Assembly: GCF_033958435.1 (NCBI RefSeq)
Contig: NC_134137.1
Span: 241,660,501-241,724,500, forward strand
DNA length: 64,000 nt
Source: Carettochelys insculpta
Lineage: Eukaryota > Chordata > Testudines > Carettochelyidae
Reading direction: 5' to 3'
Both the position numbers and the translations under genes were made by a program. Positions 12,801 to 22,306 of this stretch are shown in pieces. A model generated the notes under the pieces. It did no database searches. It had not been told where the DNA came from and saw only the letters and a program-made list of their open reading frames with translations. How positions within the stretch are numbered: position 1 is the stretch's first letter; each line of letters starts with the position of its first letter.

Positions 12801-15800
12801 CACGGCTTTACCTACCTGGAAAAAAAATATTTGGATCAAGCCACATGGTAAAATCTTTGGTCTTTCAGAGATGGTATAACACTAAGTTATACAACAAGTT
12901 TATTGTGATAGACCCTACCTTTATAAGCTCCAAATTGCCTTCTTTTGCTGGAGGTACTCCTCCCTTCATAGGGTAGCCCATTCTAATGGGAAGAGGCACC
13001 GAAGCAGGATTAAATGCTGCTGCAGCTGGATAAACACTGCTCCAGTCCTGATCAACAGCCATCTTTTTTGTTCTAGGAGCTATAGGCTAAAGAAATTAAA
13101 AGTGATACAAATTAGGTGGGGCTTGATTACCTTGAGAGTGAATTAGCAATAAAGTGAAGGGTGTTCTCAGGAATTATTGACTGGCTGGTTATAATGGATC
13201 ATCTTAAGACCAGTAACATCAAGAAACACCTTTTGCTAAAGTCATTGTTGAGCTTTAAGAAAAGATAGCTTTGTAGTTAGTGTTTAATAAGTTAATTTTC
13301 AATTGTAGAGCATTTTTTCTATCATATAAACACATAATTTTAACCAAATAACTGTATTAATGATGTTCTAGAAAAAATTGATGTTCACACTAAGAAAGTT
13401 TCTCTCTTTACTCTGAAGTATTGTGTACATCTGGTTTCAAATCTGTAAATGTAAAAAGGAAAGATGAGTCAAACCCAAATATATTTTATATCACATCTTA
13501 TTTCACTCTGAGAAAAGTTTAAAAGTAAGAAGCAAAGGAATGAAAGAGAGAGACTTGTGACCCTTGGCTAGGACTACAAGGCACTCTGCCTAGCGCCGCC
13601 GCCGGCAGAGCTATGCAAAATGACCTTCTCGGGACTGCAAATGGCGTGCCGTTTGCACACTCCGGAAGCTCATTACCATAGCCACATGAGAATTCAGAGT
13701 CAGCAGAAAGGAGTGCTGGCACTGCAGAGGCCGTACTGCCATGCCTCTGCTGGATAAACTCCCCTCTGTTGCCATTTGAGGCATAAGGAACCGGCAGCTG
13801 GGATGCACACGCGCGTGCGTGTGTTAGTCAGCAAAGGCACGTCCACACGGCCTCTGCAGGGCTGGCAGCCCTTCTGCTGACGCCGAACTTTCGCAGGGCT
13901 CTGGTAATGAGCTTCAGGAGTATGCAAATGACACACTGTTTGCAATCCCAAGAAGCTCATTTTACATAGCTCTGCCAGCAGTGGCACTGGGCAGAGCGCC
14001 GTGTAGATGTAGCCCTTGTGTCTTCCTTATGAGGCATACACCATAGGAATGTAGATAGTTTGCATTCTACAACTCTATAGATTGTAACGATTCAGTGGTA
14101 TGAAGGAGACTAGACAAGCATCAAACATTCTCACTGGCAGATTACTTGGCACAACTGTCACTGTTCTTTAAACATTCAAAGGCTGCAGTGTAGCTTGAGG
14201 TTTAGGGCTTGAAAGGGCCTCATGGCAATGGCACTGCTGCCCCATCTCCACTACAGAGTGCTGATTGGGGAGCCAAGACATGGAACATTTAAAGCACAGC
14301 CTCAATGGGCTTCAGACTGCCCTATCCCAACACTGCATGCACCATCTACCTTATGAACACAACCCCTTCAACCAATAAGAATTTCAAATTAAGAGCTACA
14401 GTTATCAATGTACTTGAGCAGCTTCACACTGCTCTGCTTTTAAGACTATGTAGATTCAGCTTAACTGGCTGCCGTGCTCTGGCTGCTTTGATGTGCTCGT
14501 GTGCGTATGAAGTCTTACACGTGATGCTATATAATAGACACCTTTGAATTTCTTGTTGATTTCACTTTTTTTTTTTTTTAAATTTCGAAAATCACAGAAG
14601 ATGCCTAGATAAAAAGTCCAATTAGGCAGCATTAACGTTGGGCGTGTGAACCAGTAGTCTAGCATCAAAGCCATGACAGTTAATTTTATCATCTTTAAAT
14701 CAAGCATTGCAAATCCAAAGAACTCAAGAGTCAAAGCCACACTTCAAAACACATGATTTTATTTTAAGTGTAACCCTGAGTGCCCAAGGCAGGCAATACT
14801 TGGACTGAGAACAATTACAATCTCTTAGCGTACATCTACACTACCTGGGAAGTTAACCTGGTCAGGGTCCAGTGGTGCAACAGGGACCAGGGCTGCTCTG
14901 GCCTGGTTAGAGCATCCCTGTCCACAGTGCTTTTGCAGGTGGGGGACGGTCTACTGTGGATGGGGCAGACGTCATCTGCACTGGCCCAGCTCGGAAGAGT
15001 TACAGGTAGAAGTGTTTTGGCCTAGCTAAAGCAGTCAGCCATAATGGAGGGTGGGGGTGTTCTAGCTGGGCTGGAGCAGTTCCTGTGTGTATCAGCCCTA
15101 GTCCTGGCATGCTGTGCGTAGGGCACTTCAGCCTAGCCAGAGCAGCCGCTGTCTGTGGCCTTTCGGTACGTCTACACTTAGCAGGAGATTGACAGGAGAT
15201 TGCAAAATCTTTCCCTCTGAGGTTTGCAGTCAAACCCCTATATTCCTGCTCTCACAAGGACTCAGGGAGGTCACCAGGAGAAATACCCCAGTTGACCTCT
15301 CTCAGTGAGAAAACACCTTACAGTCTACTGCAAATACCTTGATTCTACCTATGCAACTGCTGTAGCTAGTACTGGGTATCTGTAGTCAACTGTAAGGTCT
15401 AGTGGAGGCCAAACCTTTGTCTCTGATTAGGTGAGACTTACCGATCAACTAGTTAAACTTTTGCATCTCTAGGTCAAATTACTAAAATACACAGTAAAAA
15501 CTCCATACAGCCTTGTAGAGAAGTCTGCTGCAAACATTTACACTTACCACGCTTGTTTTTCTTGTTAACCGCGATGCCCTGCCTCTTGACGCTGCACCTG
15601 TAAGGAAGAGCACTCTGCTAAGACTTATGCAGCATTGCAAAAAACTTGCACATTCAACAGTCTGGCTCCATTGCCCCATAAGGGGCCCTGCTAGGTGCGT
15701 GTGCGGGAGGGGCCGTTCCCACAGAGTGGCCTCGCAGTGAGGCGGGGGCGGGCAGGGCCCTGCTGAGGGATGTTCGGCCGCTGCACGGAACGGCGCCCAC

Positions 15801-16011
15801 GGGCCCAGCGTTACAACCTCCGCTGGGACACAGCTCAGGGCAACCTTTCCCAGGGGCGGGTTTCACCTTCTCTCTGTTCGAGCCCCGCCACCGGGGCGGT
15901 GGAATAAGCCGCTGCCCCGAAGAGCGACCTGGGCCCCGCGGCCAGCTCCGCGCAAAGCCGGGACAGCATCGGCCGGGCGTAGAAAGCCAGGCAGCTGCCG
16001 GCGGCCGCCAT
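3698..16011 (-). CDS. MRPS35: MRPS35, mitochondrial small ribosomal subunit protein (5' six exons, 3' end outside window)
   Basis: Encodes mS35 of the mitochondrial ribosome small subunit, imported into the matrix. Coding exons in transcript order: 15867-16011, 15548-15597, 12919-13086, 12152-12212, 10264-10403, 3698-3807. All internal junctions are GT-AG and the split codons join in frame. Together they give 224 codons plus 2 nt of a protein of roughly 320 residues, so about 100 C-terminal residues lie beyond position 1. Residues 1-48 are Ala/Arg-rich with no acidic cluster near the start, as in a mitochondrial presequence. Family landmarks seen are [59 protein letters not shown] and [19 protein letters not shown]. 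The start ATG at 16011 has A at -3 and G at +4 and lies in a CpG island. No frame break is seen, so the gene looks functional. Confidence 0.95.
3810..4579. other. MRPS35 intron 5, no feature recognised
   Basis: AT-rich intronic sequence without recognisable repeats or exons. Confidence 0.4.
4593..4957 (+). mobile_element. Penelope-like element, 5'-truncated copy 1
   Basis: Matches the last part of the Penelope copy at 17.9-18.23 kb: the end of the GIY-YIG frame, the 3' UTR, and the tail CTTTAAAGGGCTACTTGACTGC followed by TTTTTGTTTT. It is flanked by a perfect 13-bp duplication TGATATTAACTAG (4580-4592 and 4958-4970). It sits in MRPS35 intron 5, sense to the plus strand. Confidence 0.85.
4873..4899 (+). 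ncRNA. Hammerhead-ribozyme core in Penelope copy 1
   Basis: CTGAAGA, then stem II GTGGG / CCCAC around loop TCTGT, then GAAA. This is the conserved catalytic core (CUGANGA...GAAA) known from Penelope-like elements. Stems I and III cannot be settled by eye. Confidence 0.6.
5700..6045. mobile_element. Harbinger-type MITE debris
   Basis: GCTACATCTACACT at 5702 and TGCGTCTACACTGC at 5961 are family termini. The sequence between them shows the CTTTTGAAAG motifs seen in the MITEs at 20.6, 22.3 and 59.9 kb. Boundaries are unclear, perhaps two overlapping copies. Confidence 0.5.
6046..7463. other. MRPS35 intron 5, no clear feature
   Basis: Mostly AT-rich. A G-rich patch at about 6890-7180 has short repeats of CAGCTGGG type but no definable element ends. 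Confidence 0.35.
7464..7850 (+). mobile_element. hAT-type nonautonomous element, right end lost
   Basis: Begins CAGGGGTTGGCCACCTGCAG, a typical hAT terminus, followed by GAGCCACATGTGGCTC. The same terminus occurs inverted near 25,510. No matching right end was found. Confidence 0.5.
8174..8580. mobile_element. Tigger-like (Tc/mariner) MITE
   Basis: Left terminus CAGTAAACTCCCGATATACA follows TA. The right terminus, read inverted, is TAGTAGCTCTCCGAGTTAT and precedes TA. The GC-rich interior has no transposase. Confidence 0.6.
8948..9537. mobile_element. TA-flanked MITE carrying an internal C-rich minisatellite
   Basis: Perfect inverted termini, CACTCATCCCT and its complement, each next to TA (8946-8947 and 9538-9539). 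The interior at about 9050-9300 has loose 50-60 bp repeats built on CCGCAGCCTGACCC and ACCCCGCTGCC. Confidence 0.7.
9540..10263. other. MRPS35 intron 5, proximal part
   Basis: AT-rich sequence; nothing recognised. Confidence 0.4.
10264..10403 (-). CDS. MRPS35: MRPS35 coding exon 5
   Basis: 140 nt. Completes the split Asp codon and runs [16 protein letters not shown] to [11 protein letters not shown]. Acceptor TATCCCTCAG, donor GTAAGT. Confidence 0.92.
10406..12151. other. MRPS35 intron 4
   Basis: No repeat ends or exons recognised. An open stretch at 11470-11760 has no family resemblance. Confidence 0.4.
12152..12212 (-). CDS. MRPS35: MRPS35 coding exon 4
   Basis: 61 nt encoding [20 protein letters not shown] plus the first base of the Asp codon. 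Acceptor TATTTCAG, donor GTAAGC. Confidence 0.92.
12625..12810. mobile_element. Short hAT MITE
   Basis: Inverted termini TAGAGCCCTGCAC and, inverted, TAAAGCCGTGCAC. The flanks GCTAGCTG and CCTACCTG match at 6 of 8 positions, fitting the 8-bp hAT target duplication. Lies in MRPS35 intron 3. Confidence 0.6.
12919..13086 (-). CDS. MRPS35: MRPS35 coding exon 3
   Basis: 168 nt, phase 0 at both ends. Encodes [15 protein letters not shown] and onwards to EGNLELIK. The acceptor is taken as TTTCTTTAG; a second AG lies 7 nt inside (CCTATAG), leaving slight uncertainty. The donor is GTAGGG. Confidence 0.9.
13090..13565. other. MRPS35 intron 2, no feature recognised
   Basis: AT-rich; nothing recognised. 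Confidence 0.4.
13566..14014. mobile_element. Harbinger-type MITE with long inverted repeats
   Basis: The terminal 50 or so bases on each side are imperfect inverted repeats (GGCTAGGACTACAAGGC against inverted GGCTACATCTACACGGC, both reaching GGCAGAGCTATG). Flanked by a 3-bp duplication CTT (13563-13565, 14015-14017). The interior contains a second pair of inverted segments. Confidence 0.7.
14018..15547. other. MRPS35 intron 2 with MITE debris
   Basis: TIR-like ends occur at 14824 (GCGTACATCTACACTAC) and 15166 (GGTACGTCTACACTTAGC). The second starts a MITE related to 24.14-24.40 kb. Boundaries were not resolved. Confidence 0.4.
15548..15597 (-). CDS. MRPS35: MRPS35 coding exon 2
   Basis: 50 nt. 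The acceptor is TTCCTTACAG and the donor GTAAGTG. The split Gly codon from exon 1 is completed by GT, and the frame reads [16 protein letters not shown]. This basic, poorly conserved linker was placed by splice sites and frame continuity. Confidence 0.85.
15867..16011 (-). CDS. MRPS35: MRPS35 coding exon 1
   Basis: 48 codons plus 1 nt, from ATG at 16011 to donor GTGAAA (15861-15866). Encodes the mitochondrial presequence, starting [16 protein letters not shown]-rich, inside the CpG island. Confidence 0.9.
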
Positions 16012-16021
16012 GCTTGCTGCT

Positions 16022-16033
16022 CGCGCAGGCGCA
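16022..16033. promoter_or_regulatory. NRF-1-like site
   Basis: CGCGCAGGCGCA differs at one position from the NRF-1 consensus YGCGCAYGCGCR. It lies 11 bp upstream of the MRPS35 start codon. NRF-1 drives many nuclear genes for mitochondrial proteins. Motif match only. Confidence 0.5.
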
Positions 16034-16052
16034 CTTGGGACAACTCGAGTTA

Positions 16053-16058
16053 CGGAAG
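16053..16058 (+). promoter_or_regulatory. ETS/GABP-like site
   Basis: CGGAAG core 42 bp upstream of the MRPS35 ATG. It pairs with the NRF-1-like site in an arrangement common to mitochondrial ribosomal protein promoters. Confidence 0.4.
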
Positions 16059-17097
16059 CCGCATGAGGCCCGTTGATTCGGCGAAGTGCCTGGGTCCCTC
16101 GCGGAGGGGGGCGCGCGCGGCTCTCGAGTTAGCGGCTGGCACGCGCTGAGTCGGCGGCGGGAGACCTGCGTGAGAAAATGCACGTGGAGGTTGTTGGGAT
16201 GGAGGAGGGAAGAGGGAGAGTGATAAATCCCCAACAGCCAGCGGTGCTGAGTGTTTAATAACAATCCCTTGCAGAGCAGACAGCAAACACGTGGTAACTG
16301 GGAGCGAACACCTCTCAACAGGAGAAAATAAAGGAAGAGGAGGGAGGTGGTGGAGCGGGTCTGCATTACAGGGGGAGGTTGAATTTACGTACACCATTTG
16401 GCTGTGTCTGCAATATGCGATAAAATCGAATTTAAGGCATTTGGCTTGCTTGTGCGAAGTGCCTGTCTTCACTATTAGCTCGATTTATGGAGCACTAAAA
16501 TTGACATAATGTCCATAGCATCATATCAGAACCTGATGGGTGCAGCATTCCTGTTGAATCTGAAATTCTGAATGAAGGGTAGTGAGGAAGTGCCATGTCT
16601 TTGAATTCATTAGCTTCCAGACATATCTGGTATGTGCCCCCCCAATGCCCCACAGTTCTCGGCTCTGGCTTTTTTAATCTCCACTGCTCTCAGGTGCGCA
16701 GGAATTAGGTTACAAGAAGACTGTTTCAGTCTGGCATTTGGAAGCCCTTGACTGTAGAGTCATGTTTGTATGAAAGGCTGAAAATCTTGTCTCTTTGCTG
16801 TTAGCATGGCTGTGGGGGCTGTTCTGTGTTTACCTCTGCTAGCTGCCTTTTTTATTCTGTGCTGCAGGCTGCCAGCTGCTGCCCCCATAGGCTGTGGGTG
16901 GGGGTTATGCTTGTATGAGAGGCTGAGAAACTTCTCTTCAGCTGTTCACATTTTGTCTTGCGCCCTATATCCCGTCTCTGTCCTCCCCCAGAGGTGCCTG
17001 TGCCCAGCTGCATCATGTGGCTTGACCCCAAACCAGTAAAAGAATGTGCTGAATATACTGCCAGGCAGCTTGCTGGTGGTGAGGGTCCTGGAGCTGC

Positions 17098-17250
17098 CTG
17101 GGGGAAGTCTCCCGTGGTGGCTAAGATAAAGGGGGGCTGGCAGCTATTTGGGGGCCTTGCAGCCAGCTGGGGGGGCAGGGAGTCTCCTTCAGCAGCTAAG
17201 ATACTGAAGGGCTGGCAGCTATTCAGGGGCCTTGCAGCCAACTAGGGGGA
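17098..17250. repeat. Two-unit tandem repeat, about 72 bp
   Basis: Two copies of a unit containing GGGGAAGTCTCC-like, GCTAAGATA, GGGCTGGCAGCTATT and GGGCCTTGCAGCCA blocks, with a third partial start near 17245. Confidence 0.65.
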
Positions 17251-17355
17251 AGTCTACCTCTGCAGATAGAAAGTGCCATCAAAAGTTGAGAAGGCAGACA
17301 TTCAGTGTAATGCCCATGTGTAGTTCGACATACATTTCTAGATTATGAATAGTAA

Positions 17356-18012
17356 CAGACACCACTGGTCATCACCTACAGCCCCCATCTTAAACCACTG
17401 CGACGAATTATTAAAGACCTACAACCTATCCTTAAGCAGGATGCCACACTCCAGAAGGCCCTGGGTGACATGCCTGTTCTCTCCTACAGACAATCTCCCA
17501 ACCTTATGAGGATCCTCACCAACAGCCACAGTCTGTACCACAGGAGCACCAGTCCTGGAACTTTTCCTTGCAACAAAGCCCGCTGCCAGCTTTTTCCACA
17601 TATCTTCTCTGGAAATACCATCACTGGACCTAACCAGGTTACCCACAGAATCACGGGCACTTTCTCATGCTCCTCTACTAGCATCATATATGCCATCATG
17701 TGCCAACAATGCCCAGATGGTTTGTATATTGGACAGACTTCTAACTCCCTTAGACAAAGGGTTAATGGGCACAAAACAGACATCAAAACACTCCAGATCC
17801 ACAAACCAGTTAGTCAACATTTTAATGGAATGGGGCATTCTGTTAATGACTTAAAAGTATGTGTGTTACTGAAAAAAAACTTTCACACCACTATTCAAAG
17901 GGAAGCAGCTAAGCTGGCTTTTATATTCAAATTCGGCACATTAACACGTGGTTTGAACCGGGATAGGAATTTTCTGAGTCACTATAGGGGTTCATCTGCG
18001 TACTTGGCTTAA
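17356..18012 (+). CDS. Penelope-like retroelement ORF, GIY-YIG endonuclease domain (5'-truncated)
   Basis: An open frame of 218 codons plus stop, entered from the truncated 5' end; the first internal ATG is at 17470. The domain is the C-terminal GIY-YIG nuclease of Penelope-like elements. It shows a CxxC pair (CQQC), then PDGLYIGQTSNSLRQRVNGH, in which the LYIG of the motif and the downstream Arg are present. An upstream Cys/His-bearing stretch (CNKARCQL) and a downstream HFNGMGHS block are also seen. In the full protein this domain nicks the target and the upstream reverse transcriptase primes there. No frameshift or stop lies within the preserved part. Cellular expression is doubtful because there is no own promoter. 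Confidence 0.8.
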   Translation, partial: QTPLVITYSPHLKPLRRIIKDLQPILKQDATLQKALGDMPVLSYRQSPNLMRILTNSHSLYHRSTSPGTFPCNKARCQLFPHIFSGNTITGPNQVTHRITGTFSCSSTSIIYAIMCQQCPDGLYIGQTSNSLRQRVNGHKTDIKTLQIHKPVSQHFNGMGHSVNDLKVCVLLKKNFHTTIQREAAKLAFIFKFGTLTRGLNRDRNFLSHYRGSSAYLA

Positions 18013-18147
18013 TCTAATTCTTGACCTTCCCCCCGCCCACTCTCTGATTTGCTCACCTTGATCACTTTTTTCTGATTTGTCCTCCTTTGTTACTGTTTTT
18101 GGTTCTCTGTGTCTTAAATATTGAGTCTGCTCTGGTATGGGTATAGT

Positions 18148-18174
18148 CTGAAGAAGTGGGTCTGTCCCACGAAA
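18148..18174 (+). ncRNA. Hammerhead-ribozyme core in Penelope copy 2
   Basis: CTGAAGA, GTGGG-TCTGT-CCCAC, GAAA, identical to copy 1. Downstream AG...CU with an A after it could form a 2-bp stem III and a UA cleavage site, but stem I is weak. Confidence 0.6.
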
Positions 18175-19588
18175 GCTCACCTAATACATTATTTTGCTAG
18201 TCTTTAAAGTGCTACTGGACTGCTTTTTGTTTTTCTAGATTATGGAGCACCAAGAAATAAAAGTGAAAGAGCAATAGCTCAGTATGGACTTGATGCAACG
18301 GCTATTGAAGTCAATGTATTAGCTCTACATTTACCACAGTTAGCCAAGTAAGGCTTGTAGCGACCAAAGGAACCATAATGCCATTGATTTCAATTGGCTT
18401 TGGCTCTGGCCAAATTTCTTTTCAGAGTTATGGCCTTATCCATTCCAGATCAATGATCTGGAGTGGGAAGACCTTCTTATGAAAAACATTGAAAATACTC
18501 TCTCAAGGGAAGAAAAAGTGTTATCACTAGAGTGGCTGGCCTTTGACAGAAAATTCTTGTTCTGAGGATCTTTGCCAGGAGGTCTAAATCTGATCCAAAG
18601 GCCACTGAAGTCAATGTATTAGCTCTACAATTACCACAGTTAGCCAAGTAAGGCTTGCAGCAACCAAAGGAACCACAACTGTTTTAATGAGCCATTCACA
18701 TTTTCCATGTAATGCCCATGTGTATTGGCCTTTGAGAGAAGATTATTGTTCCGAGGATCTTCTTTGCCAGGAGGTCTAAATCCAGATCCAAGCCTTAATG
18801 TTGCACAGCTGTTGTTTAGATCTGCCCTAAGTCACAGTTCATTCTCTGGGTTACTTGTAGAGAAGTAAAGCGATGTGCTACCTCCCATTCAGGGCAGATT
18901 GTGAAGCTGTAGTTTAGTCACATGAATTTCTATCGTCAGCCCCTCCACTGCTGCATTTGCTCCAGTGCTTTTGCATCCCATTTTGAAAATCTGTCAGTTG
19001 GGAAGCCCAAAATCTTTTTTCTAACCTTTCCTATCTGCTTTCTTCATTGAGTCCAGCCCCCTGCACTCACAGCAGGATCTATCACCATCCCAGACAGCTT
19101 TTTGGTTAAATCTGTTTGCTCCCTATCCCTAAATGGCCCCATTGGGAATTGGGCTTGTAGCCCTGGGTTCAGTCGGTAAATGCACTGAACACTTTGCTAC
19201 TCCTCCCCTCCCTTCACTTACAAAAAACAAATCACTTATACAAGCAAGATTCCACCTGGAAAAAGGAATATTTGCTTAACATGGTAGAGGAATGAGGGAA
19301 ACAAAATGTAGGAAGATGTTGTCAGACACCCGCGGCCACTTGTGGGGCATTTTTTCCCATGCTGCACCAGTTAAAATACCCAGAATGCTTTGGGTTCAGG
19401 GAACTGTGGGATAGGCTCCCACAATACACTGCTGCAACAGTCAGTGTTTGATGATTTGTGTATGGCAGCAATAAGTCGAATTTGTGGGGCGCATGTGGGA
19501 AGGTGAGAATGCTCAAATTTGAATTTATAAAACTCAGCATTAAAAATCGATTTAAATAAAGTCCATTTTAGCTCGTTGTGTAGATGCA

Positions 19589-20619
19589 GTCCTACTGCTA
19601 CGTCAATTACGTAGGTAAAATTGACATACCTTAATTTGGGCTTCCACACCATTTCCTTAAGAGAGCATGTGCCCCCACTTGACTTCCCTTACTCCTAACA
19701 GGGCAGGAGTACTGCGGACAATGAGAGCTCCCTGTAAATTCAATTTAGCTGTCCCCACTAACTTGTCCCCAACCTTGGCAGGTTCGATCTTCCCTGTAGC
19801 GTAGATGTACCCAAAGGCAATGAGTAGAAAGCAGCTGCTCTTTCCACACATCATTAAACTCATACCTGCATCCATTCACTGTTGCCAGTTTTCACTCTTT
19901 CATCAAAACTCGGCAATATATGTTTTTCTTAAAGCCCCAATTCTTGGATTAATCTGATTACTGGGAGACTCTACACTTTCAGGGAGTTTTTTGTTGTTAA
20001 AGATGTGTGAGAAAGTTTGAAAACATAGCCCAAGAGTACCCTAAAAGTTTCACAAAGCAGACATAAAACAGCCCATATGAATTTCTTTGTAAGCTTCTGG
20101 TTTTGAACTGGAGACTGGAACAGGAATACACAGAGACCAGAGGGCTTAGAAGTCTGTAGCTTAGAGACTGTGACTCTATTTACATTTATGTTTACCTGTG
20201 CTCCTACAGCATACCCCATGAGTTTCACACGTGCAAACCATGAGATTGGCTTTAAAATCATGAGTTTTTTAAAAATAAATTTTACATCCTTTGCTTACCT
20301 TTTGGTTTCTGGCTCTGTAAGATACATTAAGCTATTGGGTCATACCGTCAAGCTTTTCTCCACAATCATAAAATTATAATTTTTATATTTTTAAATACTT
20401 TTTAATTAAAATTTGAATTAGAATACCATCATGACTTCTGCCAGTGGCTGGCTGTGACCCTAAAGCATGAGCTTTAGAGGCATAAGACACTGTAGCCTAC
20501 AGGGCTAATTTGGTTGCTTTTATAAATGATAAGTTACAGTAATTTTATATTAAAGTAGTTTGGCTGTAATACAAGGGGCTTACACACCACATATGGGATG
20601 TTGAGCTAAAACAAAGTTA
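19589..20619. other. MITE debris and unassigned sequence
   Basis: A MITE-like stretch ends at about 19812 in GCGTAGATGTACCC. It is similar in content to 24.14-24.40 kb (ACTCCTAACAGGGCAGGAGTAC). From about 19,820 on nothing was recognised. Confidence 0.4.
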
Positions 20620-20880
20620 GCCTACACATGTGCCTGAGAACTTACACCCAGATAGCAAAGTTGATTTTGTTTCAGGAAAAAGGGTTCTTTCGAAGATGGG
20701 GTTTATTTTTGAAAGAGCTCCATCTACACAGCTTTTTTTCTTTCAAAAGAATCTCTTCTGAAAAGAAATTATGCAAATGAAGCACAAGATATGTAAATCA
20801 GTGCATCATTTGTATTTTCGATTTCCCTCAAATTGTATTCCTCTTTCAAAAGAGGACTGTAAGTGTAAACGCATCCATAA
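20620..20880. mobile_element. Harbinger-type MITE, degraded
   Basis: The left end AGCCTACACATG is eroded and the right end GTAAGTGTAAACGCATCC is recognisable. The interior has the AAGGGTTCTTTCGAAGATGG and ATGCAAATGAAGCA blocks shared with 59.88-60.22 kb. Confidence 0.5.
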
Positions 20881-20913
20881 AGAGGAAACAGCCTCTCCTG
20901 AATGTCTATTAAA

Positions 20914-21141
20914 CATAGAATCATAGAATCCTAGGGCTGAAAGGGACCTCAGGCGGTAACTTAGTCCAGCCTACTGCCTAAAGCAGGATCAACCCTAACT
21001 AAACTATCCCAGCCAGGACTTTGTCAAGCCGGGACTTAAAATCCTCTAGGGATGGAGATTCCACCACTACTTCTAGGTAATGCATTCCAGTGCTTCACCA
21101 TTCTTCTGGTGAAATAGTTTTTGCTAATATCCAACCTACAT
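20914..21141 (-). mobile_element. CR1 LINE 3' end
   Basis: On the plus strand it begins CATAGAATCATAGAATCCTA, the inverted 3'-terminal octamer repeat of CR1. It continues through GGGACCTCAGG, ATCAACCCTAACT and GGTGAAATAGTTTTTGCTAA. Strongly 5'-truncated; parallel to the better copy at 50.8 kb. Confidence 0.9.
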
Positions 21142-21206
21142 ACTGGGCCTGATTCTGCGACAAGGAAATATCAACCCTAAAGATGGTAACTGAAAATGAA
21201 TAAGTA

Positions 21207-22038
21207 CAGTCATACCCGAGATACATCCATTCAAGTTACAAGAATTTGACTTTATGAGGAGTTTCATTTAATACCCCTACTTCAGCTTACAAGGCATTTC
21301 TTCACATTTATGAGGACCAATTTGGAGGCTGGCAGCTCTGGTAGGCAAGCACCGAGGGGATGGAGTCGGCTGCATTGGTCTTGACTAAAAGGCTGTGCAG
21401 GGGGGTGGCAGCGCCCTGTGAGAGGGCGGCAGTCTGGTGCGGGGAGGTAGACTTGTCCAAGTCCCAGCAGTAGATCACGCCGCTCTGCAAGACATGGATG
21501 CTGGGTGTGCAGCCCATCCCAGCCCTGCTGCTGCCGCTCACCTCCCGGATGGCTAGGGGGCCACCACTGCCTGCCCGCCCTGTGCAGCTGTGCCTCGGGT
21601 GCTGCTCGCTGTCTGTGGTCCTCCCTCCCATTTAGCGCCTGGCTCGCCTGCCACTGCCCCCTCGGCTGCCACCGGTTGGGCCTCTCTGCCGCACAGTCCC
21701 ACACGAGGGAGGCATCGTCCCATTGCCAGTCAGGGGCCCCCTGTGCCTGCCTAGCTCCCCACGTGGCCAGCCCCTGGCAGCGCCCCCTCCCCACTTAACC
21801 TAAGCTGCGCTCAGGCTGGGCTGCCTCCCCATGCCCTGCTGTGCCCTGACCGCCCCCTTGCACCAAATTTAATGGGACTTGGTGTTGTTTTAGCATAAAT
21901 GGGTGTACATTTTGGGGCTCAGAAATACAAAGTTTTTTCCTATTGAAAATAATTGTAATTACATTTTCGACTTACGAGAATTTGCCCTAAGAGGGGTTTT
22001 TCAGGAACGAATTACCCTCGTAAGGCAGGGGAAGACTG
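21207..22038. mobile_element. Tigger-like (Tc/mariner) nonautonomous element
   Basis: Left terminus CAGTCATACCCGAG after TA and right terminus, inverted, CAGTCTTCCCCTGCC before TA. 832 bp. The interior is G+C-rich and codes for nothing recognisable; long open frames there come from composition. Confidence 0.7.
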
Positions 22039-22306
22039 TAATCTATGTAATTTATACACAACCAAAAAATGAAGTAACAACATAAAACTGACATTAAGTT
22101 TCAGCTTTCTCTTAAAACTAATTAAGTTGTTTGCCCCCCACCACTCCTTTTAGATGGCTGCTCCAGAATCAGATCCTACTGATGGTTACAATGTCCAATG
22201 TCCAGGATGAATTTGGACAGTTTATATATTGTCATTTTTTGTTTATGTGACAACATTATCCTTGAGCTTAAATAACTCTTCACCCTTCCAAGTATTTAGC
22301 ACTTTA

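Larger units (their letters stand above)
15650..16160 (-). promoter_or_regulatory. MRPS35: CpG-island promoter of MRPS35
   Basis: About 500 bp of GC- and CpG-rich sequence covering exon 1 and the upstream flank, in otherwise AT-rich DNA. There is no TATA box in the expected place, as usual for housekeeping mitochondrial-protein genes. No divergent plus-strand gene is evident next to it. Confidence 0.8.
17348..18231 (+). mobile_element. Penelope-like element, 5'-truncated copy 2
   Basis: Contains the GIY-YIG endonuclease part of the Penelope protein, a 3' UTR with a hammerhead core, and the tail CTTTAAAGTGCTACTGGACTGC plus TTTTTGTTTT. Flanked by a perfect 13-bp duplication TTTCTAGATTATG (17335-17347, 18232-18244). 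The reverse-transcriptase part is missing by 5' truncation. Confidence 0.9.
16400..19588. mobile_element. Probable large DNA transposon, split by a Penelope insertion
   Basis: The left end GGCTGTGTCTGCA and the inverted right end GGACTGCATCTACACA resemble the local Harbinger termini, and both ends continue into AAATCGAATTT-like sequence. The right 1 kb (18.54-19.58 kb) is the inverted homologue of 28.0-28.57 kb. Segments around 18.25-18.70 kb contain a short internal duplication (TCAATGTATTAGCTCTACA at two places). No transposase survives. Treating it as one element is an inference. Confidence 0.4.

Noticed and set aside
14560..14740. Minus-strand frame of 94 codons in MRPS35 intron 2
   Set aside because: It crosses a poly-A/T run, has no splice context and shows no similarity to MRPS35 or other families.
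15863..16472. Long minus-strand open frames of 129-167 codons over the MRPS35 promoter
   Set aside because: They come from GC-rich CpG-island composition. The true exon 1 uses another frame and is supported by splice phase and presequence.
21282..21794. 170-codon minus-strand frame
   Set aside because: It lies wholly inside a TA-flanked Tigger-like element, is Gln/Arg/Pro-rich from composition, and shows no transposase motif.
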